64,000 bases of DNA from JADGNF01 sp964582085 (GCA_964582085.1 CAZOPV010000002.1:62001-126000); one strand, 5' to 3'; positions 16,593 through 25,879 are shown, numbered from the stretch's first letter. Numbers and translations are program-made. Notes: a model not told the origin generated them from the sequence alone.

Positions 16593-16802
16593 ATGGAGGC
16601 TTCAGTTGCAGCTTTGATTTTAGTTGTTGCGGCAGTAGTGTTCTCCTGTTTAGTTGTGGATTACGCCGTCAATATTGTAGAGGCGACGTTGAATACAGAG
16701 AATATTCCACAGTTGGCGCGGCTGCGTGATATGCAGAGAGCGCTTTTGAATGAGACGGATGTACTGTTGAATTCAACTTTGCCGTCCCCAGCGACACCGT
16801 AA
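16593..16802 (+). CDS. Small single-pass membrane protein
   Basis: 69 residues from ATG 16593, chosen because GGAGG at 16581-16585 sits 7 nt upstream. It opens MEASVAALILVVAAVVFSCLV, one hydrophobic helix at about residues 4-22. A polar tail rich in Asn, Leu and Thr follows, with possible N-glycosylation sites NET and NST. The profile is like a short pilin-type or signal-anchored protein, but no family is recognised. It stands alone in a long spacer. Confidence 0.5.
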   Translation: MEASVAALILVVAAVVFSCLVVDYAVNIVEATLNTENIPQLARLRDMQRALLNETDVLLNSTLPSPATP

Positions 16803-17319
16803 ACTGTAGGGACGCTTCAGTACAGAAGTTCTAAGTGGGCTTTAGGTGGGACGTTTAATCACAGTTGTATATCGCATAGCGTTCAGGCCGTCATTTTTTT
16901 TAATGATGAATTCTTTGCGGCTGAAGAAGGGATTTAGTGTTAATGAGCAGTGTTTTCAGGCATTGATTTTTCGGGTAGGCTCTAATATTTTTCATGCCAG
17001 ATGGTAGTTCGGGCATCTTTGCCGTTCGGTTTATTCTGATTTGTCGCTGACGTAAGGGGAAAGGCCTAGGTTGGAGGTTGACTCTTGTTTTATCATGTTC
17101 TAGGGGTTGCTTGTTACCTATGCTTCATATAAGTTTACGTTCAAGGAAGGGGTTGTTCTCTGCTATGTCAACTATAGTTGCGACTTACAGATTGCTGCAC
17201 GAGACAGCGCTGCTATTTTTTCTATGGCTCTGTTTGTTGCTGCCCAAACAGAGAGGTAACAACAAAAAATAGATAAATAACGGTTAATCTTCTCTCTACA
17301 ACAAATGAGGAATTAGACA
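16803..17319 (+). other. Intergenic spacer, about 520 bp, no supported gene
   Basis: No convincing coding frame was found. ATGATGA at 16903-16909 followed by CTGA at 16921-16924 looks like half of a C/D-box RNA, but the second half is missing. TAGATAAATAAC near 17270 is the probable TATA box of the CBS gene. Confidence 0.4.
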
Positions 17320-17757
17320 ATGGCAAGCACTATCAAAGTAAACGAAATTATGACCAAAGACGTTCCCACAGTGGGAAACGAAACCACCGTAGCCGAAGTC
17401 GTCAAACTCATGGCAGAAAAAGACCTTGGCTACATTATGGTTGAAATGCAAGGCAAACCAACAGGAATTATAACTGAACACGACGTTATCGTCCGACTTG
17501 TCACCCAAGACATCCCGCCAAAATCCGTAATAGCTCGTATGGTCTACACCAACCCCATATTCACAATTGACCAAAACGCTACCGTGCAAGAAGCCGTCGA
17601 TATGATGAAGTACTGGGGTGTCAAACATTTACCCGTAACAGGTGCTCAAGGAGAACTCGTTGGTGTACTCACCGCAGAAAACATAATCTTCGCTGTTCCG
17701 GCTATGCTCAAGGAGCTAGAGGAACTCTATAAGCCAGGCTACAAACGCGTCAGGTAA
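17320..17757 (+). CDS. Stand-alone CBS-domain-pair protein
   Basis: 145 residues forming two CBS repeats in a Bateman module. Repeat 1 is VNEIMTKDVPTVGNETTVAE to GIITEHDVIVRLV; repeat 2 is MVYTNPIFTIDQNATVQEAV to GVLTAENIIFAV. Such modules bind adenine nucleotides or S-adenosylmethionine and signal energy status to a partner. The basic C-terminus (YKPGYKRVR) could contact nucleic acid or protein. The start is ATG 17320. There is no operon partner; the unit is flanked by spacers. Confidence 0.88.
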   Translation: MASTIKVNEIMTKDVPTVGNETTVAEVVKLMAEKDLGYIMVEMQGKPTGIITEHDVIVRLVTQDIPPKSVIARMVYTNPIFTIDQNATVQEAVDMMKYWGVKHLPVTGAQGELVGVLTAENIIFAVPAMLKELEELYKPGYKRVR

Positions 17758-17905
17758 AAAATAGCTTAGAAATCAAGCGGAGCGCCTAGTCCCCCTTTAG
17801 TCTTTTTTCAGAAATATATTCTTAGTTTAGTCTATTATGGGGAATGTGGCAAACCCTTTTAATTATACTCCTCTAGAAAATATACCCAAAATGTAGGTGA
17901 AACTC

Positions 17906-18148
17906 ATGCGCCAACGCAGACGCGATATCCTATACGAAAAAGCTTGCTACCTAGTTCAATCTGGTAGAGTGGAGCCATTGGGCAACGGCGTCTACAATGT
18001 AGTTGGTGAGCATGGAACCTACACAGTTGCACAAGATCCTGCTACTGGTAAACTTAGTTGTAACTGTCAAGGCTTCTTAGGCAAGGGGCGATGTAGCCAC
18101 AGCCAGGCCGTTGCGTTGCTAACAATTAAACACCCCAAACCTCGCTAA
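17906..18148 (+). CDS. SWIM zinc-finger small protein
   Basis: 80 residues from ATG 17906, preferred over GTG 17897 because AGGTG at 17894-17898 gives correct spacing. The C-terminal half has the SWIM motif C-x-C-x9-C-x-H (CNCQGFLGKGRCSH), which binds one zinc. Its N-terminus is basic (MRQRRRDILYEKACYLV). SWIM domains bind DNA or proteins; stand-alone forms are common in archaea but their role is unknown. It is monocistronic, with a TATA-like TTTTAATTATAC upstream. Confidence 0.75.
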   Translation: MRQRRRDILYEKACYLVQSGRVEPLGNGVYNVVGEHGTYTVAQDPATGKLSCNCQGFLGKGRCSHSQAVALLTIKHPKPR

Positions 18149-18218
18149 ATGGTTCCCCCTTATATGGGCACGCAAATTATAACATGAAGTTTGTCTTTCA
18201 TATGGAGGTTGGTGTTTT

Positions 18219-18278
18219 ATGCAAATCCTATTAAAACGTAAAAAGCTATTTCGCGTTAAAAGAGGAGGGGGTAATTAA
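18219..18278 (+). CDS. Possible 19-residue basic peptide with a strong ribosome-binding site
   Basis: GGAGGTT at 18204-18210 is followed 8 nt later by ATG 18219 and a 19-codon frame (MQILLKRKKLFRVKRGGGN). The peptide is amphipathic and basic. The Shine-Dalgarno site is as good as that of any gene nearby, so translation is plausible, but the length gives no statistical support. Confidence 0.25.
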   Translation: MQILLKRKKLFRVKRGGGN

Positions 18279-18356
18279 CAATATCTCCCTTTTCTTTCTT
18301 TAAGGCACAGTTTAATGATTAGCATCCAACTTGACTCTTCCCATTTTAATCACGCT

Positions 18357-18476
18357 CTATTCTGGCTCAAGTTTTCGAGCGGCTTCCCGTTTTGCACGGC
18401 CGACAACGTATTCTACAAAAGCTATGGGTACAGCGGCTAGGCCTAAACCCACAACAACTAAGGTTCCAACATCCAT
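18357..18476 (-). CDS. 39-residue single-pass membrane protein
   Basis: ATG 18476 on the minus strand opens a frame of 39 codons: a hydrophobic helix (TLVVVGLGLAAVPIAFVEYV) followed by a basic, helical tail (GRAKREAARKLEPE). GAGGCG lies upstream as a ribosome-binding site. TAAATATTTAAAC at 18514-18526 is a well-placed box A about 40 bp before the ATG. This combination makes it a believable small gene. Its function is unknown; a membrane-protein accessory subunit is one possibility. Confidence 0.5.
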   Translation of the reverse strand: MDVGTLVVVGLGLAAVPIAFVEYVVGRAKREAARKLEPE

Positions 18477-19187
18477 GTTTTTTCGCCTCTTTTTTTGTCC
18501 TAATCACACTAACTAAATATTTAAACTTTTTGGATGAACGTTCATAGATTTTGATATAAACTGGACTAAAATTTATAAAAACACTTTAAAACCAAACATA
18601 TAAAAAGCTTATAATTCAAAAACTTGATATGTGCTAAAATTGGCATTCTCGTGCGGTGAAGGAATTTTCGATTTTTTGTTTCAAGAAACTGTGCATTTGA
18701 GTAGCTAAAGGCTCTAACGGTAATATCGAAAAAGGTTTCCTTGATCAAAAAGCGGAAAAGCAATCGAAAACTCTAATCGTTAAGTATCAAATTACTGGAT
18801 ATTGTAACTATTGTTGTTTTTATTGCATTTTGTTCCTCGCGGCTGTCCTAAAGATGTGACAGTGCAAAAGCAGTTGTGTTCTCCTTGAACTGTTAAATTA
18901 GTAGATAGATCGTACGCAACCAACTCAATATGTTTTCAGTTGGTGTATATGTCCTATCGGCAAACCTATTTTTTGGTGTGAACCAATAAGAACTTTTTCG
19001 AATCGAAAATTGTCTCAATTTTCTGCAATTTTTTCTTTCTTCTCTCTGTACAATTTGTACCCTTTGTTTTTGGTGTGGCAAAAATGCGGTATAATGCCAA
19101 TGATTGGTGTCTTGGTGTTGATAGTGGTTACCTCCGTGGTTAGTGGTGGCAGTGTTCGCAGTTGACGTCAAGAAAAGAACCAAACAG
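18477..19187. other. Intergenic spacer, about 710 bp
   Basis: AT-rich and without a supported gene apart from the promoter of the 39-residue protein at 18514-18526. Open frames on the minus strand here have no initiation signal and unlikely composition. Confidence 0.4.
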
Positions 19188-20825
19188 CTAAAGGTTCCTC
19201 TTTTTCTTAGTTTTTACTATTTCTTTACTTTTCCTGATATAACCTAGTGTGGCTAAAACGATGACAATCACTATTATAATAAAAGCGGTTATGGTACCTA
19301 TGTTGTAGTTTTCTGTTTTGGATTCACTATCTGCTGTGTCCGTAGTTGTGAAGCTCCATGTTCTTGTGCTTGTTGGCGCAAAGCCTTCTGGAGCGGTTTC
19401 TTGCCCAAAAGTCACTGTTACAGTATAGGTTGTTTGAGGCTGTAACAGTTCAGCTAGGTGGAACACGTAGGTTCCGCCAAAACCTTCTGCGTGGAAGGTT
19501 CTTTCTTTGATGGCAACGTTGGGTATTAGGGTTAGGTTGCATATTTGTGGAGGTCGAGCGAACGTTATAGCTATTGTTGTGTTCGTTGGAACGTTTGTAG
19601 TGTTAGGCGCTGGGGTGAAGTTGCCTGCGGCGTACGGCAACTCAATTAAACTTGATGCAGGAGTTGGAGTTGAACTTTGAACTGGCAAAGGGGTGGATGA
19701 TGCTGTTGATGTGGTGTTCCATGGTTCTTCTGGTGGTGCAGCAGTTGGATATGTGCTTGGACTCGCGATAGGCAAGGGCGCTCCATCAGAAGACAACGGC
19801 GCAGAAGCATCAGCTGGTTTATTGTATCCAAAGGGCGTGTAGCGCTCAACCACGCTTAAAGGCATCAAGTTTTCTCCTCCACCAATAACATACAAAAGGT
19901 CATCTACAACAGCGACTTGCGGATTATAGCGGGCAGTCGGCAAGGAAGAGGCTGTTGTCCACGAGTCGCTTTCTGGGTTGTACATCAAGTTCTGATTTAG
20001 CGCAGTTGCAAATCCGCTTGAGCCACCCATAACATAAACGCGTTTTGGTGCTGCTATCCCTGTGGTGGCACCTGCCGCTGCTTGCACAATTTTGACTGGG
20101 GCATGGGTGCCTAAACTCCACGTGTCCGTTGTTGTGTCGTATACTTGCACGTCGTTTATATTCATCCGTATGTCAAATTCATCTTGCCCTCCGATCACGT
20201 AGATTTTTGAGTCAACTGCTGCTAAAGCAAAACTTGTAACAGGATAAATCATCGATGCACCTCTCCTCCACGTATCGGTGGTTGGGTCGTAGATTTCTGT
20301 TGTGTTTACCGTTGAGTATGGTCCTGCAGTCCTTCCACCTATGACGTATATTTTGCCGTCTACGGCAACCGCTTTTGCTTGAATCCGCCTTGTAGGCATA
20401 GCTTCTTTGTTTTCCCAACTGTTAGTTAGCGGATCGTATGCTTGGTTTGTGCCACAGCTTATTAAATCGCCCTGTGAATCCCTTTCTATTCCGCCTCCAA
20501 TTATGTAGATTCTGTTTTGGGTAGTGGCTATGGCGAAGAGTTCGCGGTATGTTGGCACCTGAGTCTTAAATGTCCAATTGTTAGCCTTAGGGTCGTATTC
20601 ATAAACTGGGTTGGTTTTGTAGCCTATCGCATATATTTTTCCATTAAAAGCCACCACGCCGTTCACGCCTTGAATAGGTAGCGGCTGCATTGTTTTCCAC
20701 GAATTTTCTTCAGCAATAACTCCTGTAAATGCACCTTCAGCGTAACTTGTGTTAGCAAAAAGCCGTGCAGATACTGTGGCCAACAGAGACAATAAAAGTA
20801 TCAAGCAAATTAGCTTTGTTTTCAT
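19188..20825 (-). CDS. Secreted Kelch-repeat protein with Ig-like domain and C-terminal membrane anchor
   Basis: 545 residues from ATG 20825, which overlaps the NosD-type stop (ATGA). The signal peptide is KTKLICLILLLSLLATVSA. Six or so Kelch blades follow (repeated GKIYVIGG and YDPTTDTW patterns, about residues 45-320). Next come a Pro/Ser/Thr linker (about 335-400) and a bacterial-Ig-like domain (NTTNVPTNTTIAITF to TSTRTWSFTT). One transmembrane helix and a KTKKKR tail end the protein. It is an external protein, probably binding polysaccharide or protein. Last gene of a four-gene surface cluster. Confidence 0.85.
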   Translation of the reverse strand: MKTKLICLILLLSLLATVSARLFANTSYAEGAFTGVIAEENSWKTMQPLPIQGVNGVVAFNGKIYAIGYKTNPVYEYDPKANNWTFKTQVPTYRELFAIATTQNRIYIIGGGIERDSQGDLISCGTNQAYDPLTNSWENKEAMPTRRIQAKAVAVDGKIYVIGGRTAGPYSTVNTTEIYDPTTDTWRRGASMIYPVTSFALAAVDSKIYVIGGQDEFDIRMNINDVQVYDTTTDTWSLGTHAPVKIVQAAAGATTGIAAPKRVYVMGGSSGFATALNQNLMYNPESDSWTTASSLPTARYNPQVAVVDDLLYVIGGGENLMPLSVVERYTPFGYNKPADASAPLSSDGAPLPIASPSTYPTAAPPEEPWNTTSTASSTPLPVQSSTPTPASSLIELPYAAGNFTPAPNTTNVPTNTTIAITFARPPQICNLTLIPNVAIKERTFHAEGFGGTYVFHLAELLQPQTTYTVTVTFGQETAPEGFAPTSTRTWSFTTTDTADSESKTENYNIGTITAFIIIVIVIVLATLGYIRKSKEIVKTKKKRNL

Positions 20826-22504
20826 GTGTAGTTCGTTTTCCTCCTTGCTCGATAAGCCATCAGCAGTGTTATTGTAGACAAAGAAATGAATAGTAAACTT
20901 GCCCACGGTGGAAATTCTGCAATAATAATTGGTTCCATAACGGGGTAACGGTCTATGTTGTTTTCGTTAATCACAAACGGTGTATCTCCAATTCCAAGGC
21001 CTGCTAATCCAGTTGCGTTGGGGTACCTTGTAAGATAGTCGCTCCAAAAGTTGCCCACCGTGCCGTTGTCCCAAACGTTTCCACCACCAGGCTTCGGATT
21101 TAGGATTCCCACACCTGTAACTGAAACCTGTAACTCGTCTCCTGCGGGTCTGTTGTTTATGAAGTTGTTTTGGTAAATGGCGTTGTTGTTTTGTCTGTTT
21201 TCGAAACGTATACCCCATTCAGAGTTGTCTTTTATTGTGTTGTATATGATTGTGTTGTCAAAGGCGTCGTTGAGTAAGATTCCGATTCGGTTGCTGGTTA
21301 TGTTGTTTTCAGCAATGAGGTTTTCGCTTGCATCAAACCACAGCTTAATTCCTATTCCTGTATTGTTCGCTATGATGTTTGCAGTAATTTGGTTGTTGTG
21401 GGAATCAAAGAAGTTTATTCCAGTTTCGTTGTTATATACTATTGTATTTCCGCAGAGACTGGTGTTTGCAGAACCCCACAAATTCAGTCCATCTACCGTG
21501 TTTGCGGTTATGCTGTTGCCTATGATGGTGTTGTTGGTCGAGACCCCTGTGAAAGATATGCCTGTTTTGTTGCGTGTTATGTTGTTTGAGGCTATATGGT
21601 TGTATGACGTAATGTAACCTTTGATGCCTTCGTTGTTGTTTGTAAGAGTGTTCTTAACCATGATTATGCCTGTAGAATTGAAAAGGTAAATGGCGCTGTC
21701 GCTGTTGGAAATGTAGTTCTGTTTTACCTGCACGTTTGCCGTGTTCACTATGAGTATTCCTTGTGCATTGTTGGTAAGATTCAAATTTTGCGCCGTTATG
21801 TCTGTGCAGTTCACAAGTGCAACATAGCCTGCATCCGAAGTTACTGTTGTACCCTGCTTGTTTATCAGATAAATGATAGGTTTGCCGTCAACAATGTTTG
21901 ATGCATCCACATCATTGAGGTAGCCTTCTACAGTTTGAAAGAGGTATCCACCTGTTATGCAAAAATTGTAGGTGTTGTTACGTAACTGGTTGTTTCTGAG
22001 AGTATTGTTGGAAGAGTAGCTAATGTAAATGCCGTAGACGTTGTCGTTGACTAAATTGTTAAGCAAAAAATTGCCGCTTGAAGTCATACTCATGAAGTCT
22101 TCAGCAAATAGCCGTATGCCATACTGGAAACCACTAATCTGCATATTTTCCACGGTTACACCATTTATATTTTTTAAGAAAACTCCTGTAGAGCTGCCAT
22201 TTCCTTTCAATGTATAACCATTTCCATCCAGCACAATGTTGTCCCGCTCCACAGCCACCGTGTAGCCAACAATATTCTCTGTGAACGTGTAGATATTTCC
22301 GTGTCGGTGAATCGGAGCATTTGATGGATCAACACTGCCATCGCTTTTAATCACAAACGCAGGCTGAGGGATTGGAATTGGAAAGAAATTTGCTTCTACC
22401 TTCTCTACAAACTGTCCTAAAAAAATAACCGTCAGAAAGCAAACTAAAGCTATGTGTAAAAAACGGTTGTATCTGAATTTTTCCGATAGATTACTCTTTC
22501 TCAT
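20822..22504 (-). CDS. NosD-type right-handed beta-helix surface protein
   Basis: 560 residues. After a basic N-terminus and signal helix (FLHIALVCFLTVIFLGQFV), the protein has the opening FVIKSDGSVDPSNAPIHRHG, typical of NosD/CASH-like proteins. About 14 turns of parallel beta-helix follow, rich in NNTI, GNSI and NN ladders (residues about 90-470). WDNGTVGNFWSDY is a recurrent cap motif. The C-terminus is IAEFPPWASLLFISLSTI plus a basic tail, an EFP-type anchor. It overlaps the Kelch gene by 4 bp and follows the propeller gene by 8 bp. Confidence 0.88.
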   Translation of the reverse strand: MRKSNLSEKFRYNRFLHIALVCFLTVIFLGQFVEKVEANFFPIPIPQPAFVIKSDGSVDPSNAPIHRHGNIYTFTENIVGYTVAVERDNIVLDGNGYTLKGNGSSTGVFLKNINGVTVENMQISGFQYGIRLFAEDFMSMTSSGNFLLNNLVNDNVYGIYISYSSNNTLRNNQLRNNTYNFCITGGYLFQTVEGYLNDVDASNIVDGKPIIYLINKQGTTVTSDAGYVALVNCTDITAQNLNLTNNAQGILIVNTANVQVKQNYISNSDSAIYLFNSTGIIMVKNTLTNNNEGIKGYITSYNHIASNNITRNKTGISFTGVSTNNTIIGNSITANTVDGLNLWGSANTSLCGNTIVYNNETGINFFDSHNNQITANIIANNTGIGIKLWFDASENLIAENNITSNRIGILLNDAFDNTIIYNTIKDNSEWGIRFENRQNNNAIYQNNFINNRPAGDELQVSVTGVGILNPKPGGGNVWDNGTVGNFWSDYLTRYPNATGLAGLGIGDTPFVINENNIDRYPVMEPIIIAEFPPWASLLFISLSTITLLMAYRARRKTNYT

Positions 22505-22512
22505 TTATTTAT

Positions 22513-24093
22513 TCACCACCTTTTGTTTTTCGTCTTTTTGGATGTGCTTTTGTAAACTGCTGCAATCGTTGCTGTTATAACTAAAATTGCAACTGCAGAA
22601 GTTCCTGATGGAAACTCGGCAATTGCTTCTGTGCCCAAAATTCTAATGATGTCTACGTCGGACAAGATATTGAAGTAAAGAAAAACTTGAGACCCGTTTT
22701 CGTATTCTTCAAACAGTAACGATGAATTTTCATTTGCCAAAATGGTATATGATCCTTTCAGTAAGCTATATGGAAAAGAGACGTTGCAGAATCCTGACTT
22801 TCCTGCTTCGTTGTTCACTTGAAAGCTAAACTGTTTAAGTGAGCCGTTAAAATTGAAATCAGAAACCGCTAAGCTACTTTGGATTTTCACTTCGTAAGAT
22901 GTATTCTCGCTGATTTTCACATCAAAACTTTGAGTGGTCGGGTAGCCGATGGCGTACAAGTTTCCATCGTCAGAACCAACAAAAAGTAATCCGTCAGAAA
23001 TTGCTGGTGACGACTGAACAGGTCCATTAGTTTTATAGCTCCAAATTAAATCGCCACTGTAGGCGTCCAAAGAATAAACGTAGCCATCGTCAAGTCCAAA
23101 GTAAACTTTGCCGTCTGCCACGGCTGGTGATGACGCTGACGAAGCGCCGCTCGTCGGGTGACACCACTTCAAGGCACCGTTAGTCATATTTAAGGCATAA
23201 ATGAACCTGCTAGTTGTAACATAAGCCACGTCGTAAGCGTTAGCAGGCGTGGCGTTGGTGACGCCGTTTACTTGGTGTTCCCACATTATCATACCCATGT
23301 TGTTTAAACCAAACACGGCACTTTTTTCCTCCGAAGTTGGAGCAACGCAGAAAATTTTTGCCGCTTCATCCGTTAGAAAACTTGTTAGGCGGTCGCTGCC
23401 ACTTGAAAACAAAGTGACGCCAAAGCGCGCATAATCATTTTTTGCCTCAAACCCTGTAAGTCTAATTTCATTGGAGTTTAATTTGGCAACAGCAATCACC
23501 AATCCATCAGCATATATTAACCGTTCAATGTCAGATGCATTACGAATAGTCTCATCGAAAAGCCGAACTCCCACTGCTTCATTTAAGGCATAAACAATCT
23601 GATTCCCCCCCACAAAAATCCTCGAACCCACAAGCAGTGGCGACGCTGAGCTTGATTTTCCTCCAAGAGACTTATTCCAAATTTGCGTCCCTGAATCCAC
23701 GTCAAGAGCATATGCTATCCCGGCGTCGCAAGTTATGAAAACCTTGCCTAAACCAATTGTTGGCGTATTAACCGCGGAGCCTGCCCAGAACTCCCAAAGT
23801 TTTGCCCCGTTTGTTGCGTTGACTGCATAGAGGTAACCGTCAGTGGAACCAACAAAAACTCTGCCGCCAGTCGCTACAGGAGAAGCTTTTATCGGTCCTG
23901 ATGTTTGAAACTTCCAAAATGTCTGGTTCCCATTTGGCGCAAGGCTAGGAGTATATCCTGTTCTTTGAGCATCAGCTTGGTAAGTAACCCATTCTTGAGA
24001 ATTAACAACTTTTGATTCTGCAACGCCTGAAAAAATAACAAACACAAGTATTATAGACAAAAAGAAAGTGGTGTAAACAATTTTTCTACTCAT
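22513..24093 (-). CDS. Secreted PQQ/BamB-like beta-propeller with EFP C-terminal anchor
   Basis: 526 residues. A signal peptide (IVYTTFFLSIILVFVIFSGV) precedes eight or so blades with the PQQ-like pattern (ASPVATGGRVFVGSTDGYLY, NATNGAKLWEF, then YSLDAYSGDLIWSYKT). A beta-sandwich at about 395-490 follows, then the tail AEFPSGTSAVAILVITATIA and a Lys-rich end. No dehydrogenase active-site residues are evident, so it is a binding or scaffold propeller and not an enzyme as far as can be seen. It starts by ATGA overlap with the upstream gene. Confidence 0.85.
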   Translation of the reverse strand: MSRKIVYTTFFLSIILVFVIFSGVAESKVVNSQEWVTYQADAQRTGYTPSLAPNGNQTFWKFQTSGPIKASPVATGGRVFVGSTDGYLYAVNATNGAKLWEFWAGSAVNTPTIGLGKVFITCDAGIAYALDVDSGTQIWNKSLGGKSSSASPLLVGSRIFVGGNQIVYALNEAVGVRLFDETIRNASDIERLIYADGLVIAVAKLNSNEIRLTGFEAKNDYARFGVTLFSSGSDRLTSFLTDEAAKIFCVAPTSEEKSAVFGLNNMGMIMWEHQVNGVTNATPANAYDVAYVTTSRFIYALNMTNGALKWCHPTSGASSASSPAVADGKVYFGLDDGYVYSLDAYSGDLIWSYKTNGPVQSSPAISDGLLFVGSDDGNLYAIGYPTTQSFDVKISENTSYEVKIQSSLAVSDFNFNGSLKQFSFQVNNEAGKSGFCNVSFPYSLLKGSYTILANENSSLLFEEYENGSQVFLYFNILSDVDIIRILGTEAIAEFPSGTSAVAILVITATIAAVYKSTSKKTKNKRW

Positions 24094-25673
24094 ACTTTCC
24101 CTTTCCCGTCAACTGTTTCTTGTTTTCTGTGCCAAAACGTCAATCCTAACCCACTTACAGCTATTAACATGATAGCAGCAACGATGGACAACGCAACTGG
24201 GTCAGGAGAAAAATCAGCTTGAGTTTTGCTCTTTGAAAACGTAACCAACACGTCGCCACCGAGAGGTTTACCGTACTCCGAAGTTATCGCAAAATTTATA
24301 ATCTGAGAATCTTCCGCATTTTCAATCGTAAACTCTACTTCTTTTATATTCTTGTTATCGGAGGGAACTGTGAAAACCCTAAGTCCAACTAGGTCGATCT
24401 TGGTTTTTAGTGTAAAATAAGCAGTGGAGGTTGGATTTGCAACAGATAAATATGGGCTAACGTTCAGGTCGTATAGAAACTGGTAGCTCTCGTTAACTGT
24501 CATGATTGGGTGTTCGTAGTGAATGCCTAAGACAAAGAACTCGGACGGCTTGAACGTGGTTGCAATGATCGCCCAGTCGCCAAGTGCGGTGTGGTGGCGT
24601 GCTTCAGAGTACTGTTCAGTATAGTTTTCCCAAATAAGCGGTGTACCATTAAGTGTAACCGAGAGATTTGTTGTATCAGGCGGCGTCGGATAAACCATAA
24701 ATATGTTCCCTATAGTTTCTGCATTATCACAAAAGATGGGGTATTTTCCTTCAACTATAGCCCATAAGGCACCATTACGCGTAATGATTGTGTAGTTGAT
24801 ATATTCTTTGGGCATACTAAACATCGGCTCTAGAGGAGTAGCGTGAACTGAAAAGTAGACTTTTTCTGAGGCTTCAAGCGTTGAAGCGGTATCGTTTGAG
24901 TAAACTAATAGCTTGTGGGCTCCTTCAGATAAACCTGTGACTTGCACTCTTTCGTTGCATATAACAACATCACCCTTATCAAAGCGGTACCCTGTCAAGT
25001 CAACTAGCTCATCCGTAGTGAACACTAATGGAACAGTATTCGTAAAATAGGCGCTGTTTTTGAGTGTGTGTATAGAAATTGTTGGCGCCTTAGTGTCTAT
25101 TGAGAAGGTTACTTCAGAGCTACTCCATACCTCTTCGCTATACTCGGGTGCCTCACAAAGAAGAATGGGTTCTTTGTCTGGAGAAACCCCTCTTTTTACA
25201 AGGTTTGCGGCGGATTGCCTGCCTGTCACATTACTTTTTAGAGTATATTTTCCGTCAGAGAGGTCTGTTAAAGTTGTAGAAAAGTCGTAGACCGCTGAAC
25301 CCAAGGAGGGCACTGTAATATTTCTTAATAGGATCTCTGCCCCGTCTAAAGTGTAAGTGATGAAAGATATCCATGCTCTGTCCTGTGGCGCCTGCAACTT
25401 ACGATTAGTTGTAGTGGAGGTTGTTTTATTCCAAACTCTAAATTCTAAGTAATCTCTTATTGAGACGTGGATGTGGGAGCTGCGTGTGATATCCTTTGCA
25501 TGATATGTTCTGCTCTGCGGGGAATCTATAGAAATTGTAGGTGGCAGAGGCGGAGGAACTTTTGGTGAAGGGGGTATACAGTTAGCTTTTGCTCCTTCAC
25601 CGTATTGCGCTCCAATTGTTAGTGAAGCTAAAAGTCCTGAGAAGATTATTACTTTCACGCTTGCCCTCTTCAT
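24090..25673 (-). CDS. Secreted membrane-anchored protein with Ig-like repeats
   Basis: 527 residues, first gene of the four-gene cluster. It has a signal peptide (VIIFSGLLASLTIGAQ) and a Pro-rich stretch. Two or more Ig/fibronectin-like modules follow (TYTLDGAEILLRNITVPSLG and DTKAPTISIHTL, the typical form of archaeal adhesion-like repeats). There is also a module of unknown fold at about 270-480. The last part has one transmembrane helix (VALSIVAAIMLIAVSGLGLTF) and a charged tail. It contains many N-glycosylation sequons. It lacks the EFP motif of its neighbours. Confidence 0.75.
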   Translation of the reverse strand: MKRASVKVIIFSGLLASLTIGAQYGEGAKANCIPPSPKVPPPLPPTISIDSPQSRTYHAKDITRSSHIHVSIRDYLEFRVWNKTTSTTTNRKLQAPQDRAWISFITYTLDGAEILLRNITVPSLGSAVYDFSTTLTDLSDGKYTLKSNVTGRQSAANLVKRGVSPDKEPILLCEAPEYSEEVWSSSEVTFSIDTKAPTISIHTLKNSAYFTNTVPLVFTTDELVDLTGYRFDKGDVVICNERVQVTGLSEGAHKLLVYSNDTASTLEASEKVYFSVHATPLEPMFSMPKEYINYTIITRNGALWAIVEGKYPIFCDNAETIGNIFMVYPTPPDTTNLSVTLNGTPLIWENYTEQYSEARHHTALGDWAIIATTFKPSEFFVLGIHYEHPIMTVNESYQFLYDLNVSPYLSVANPTSTAYFTLKTKIDLVGLRVFTVPSDNKNIKEVEFTIENAEDSQIINFAITSEYGKPLGGDVLVTFSKSKTQADFSPDPVALSIVAAIMLIAVSGLGLTFWHRKQETVDGKGKV

Positions 25674-25722
25674 TGTATCTCATATACTGTATTAGTCAAG
25701 GTTCTTTTTAGTTCTCCCTGCA

Positions 25723-25749
25723 GAACACGCTGTTCCCACACAGGAACAG
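25723..25749 (-). promoter_or_regulatory. Three GAACA/TGTTC half-sites upstream of the surface cluster
   Basis: GAACA (25723-25727), TGTTC (25731-25735) and GAACA (25744-25748) form two alternative dyads. One is CTGTTCC-N6-GGAACAG, perfect over 7 bp per arm. They lie 50-75 bp before the ATG at 25673. They could be repressor or activator sites for the operon. Confidence 0.35.
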
Positions 25750-25879
25750 TTAAACCTAATTTTGCTAGCTTTTTCAAAAAATTACCTGTGCGCCGCCTCA
25801 AACTTGAGAGGCCAGCAGGAAATTGAGGGAAACTCGGAACCTTGTTGCATGATGGAAGCGCTGAATTAGTAATTTCAAT

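Noticed and set aside
16903..16924. C/D-box small RNA (ATGATGA then CTGA)
   Set aside because: C and D' boxes are present but there is no convincing C' box and no final CTGA at the expected distance.
17078..17272. 64-residue protein before the CBS gene
   Set aside because: No ribosome-binding site, and the frame runs into the promoter of the CBS gene.
18893..19183. 96-residue protein on the minus strand
   Set aside because: No initiation signal; His/Thr/Asn-rich random-looking sequence in a spacer.
22513..24093. Quinoprotein alcohol dehydrogenase
   Set aside because: The propeller repeats are PQQ-like but cofactor and calcium ligands of the enzymes are not visible; a binding propeller is safer. 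The same holds for the genes at 27007, 35952 and 63144.
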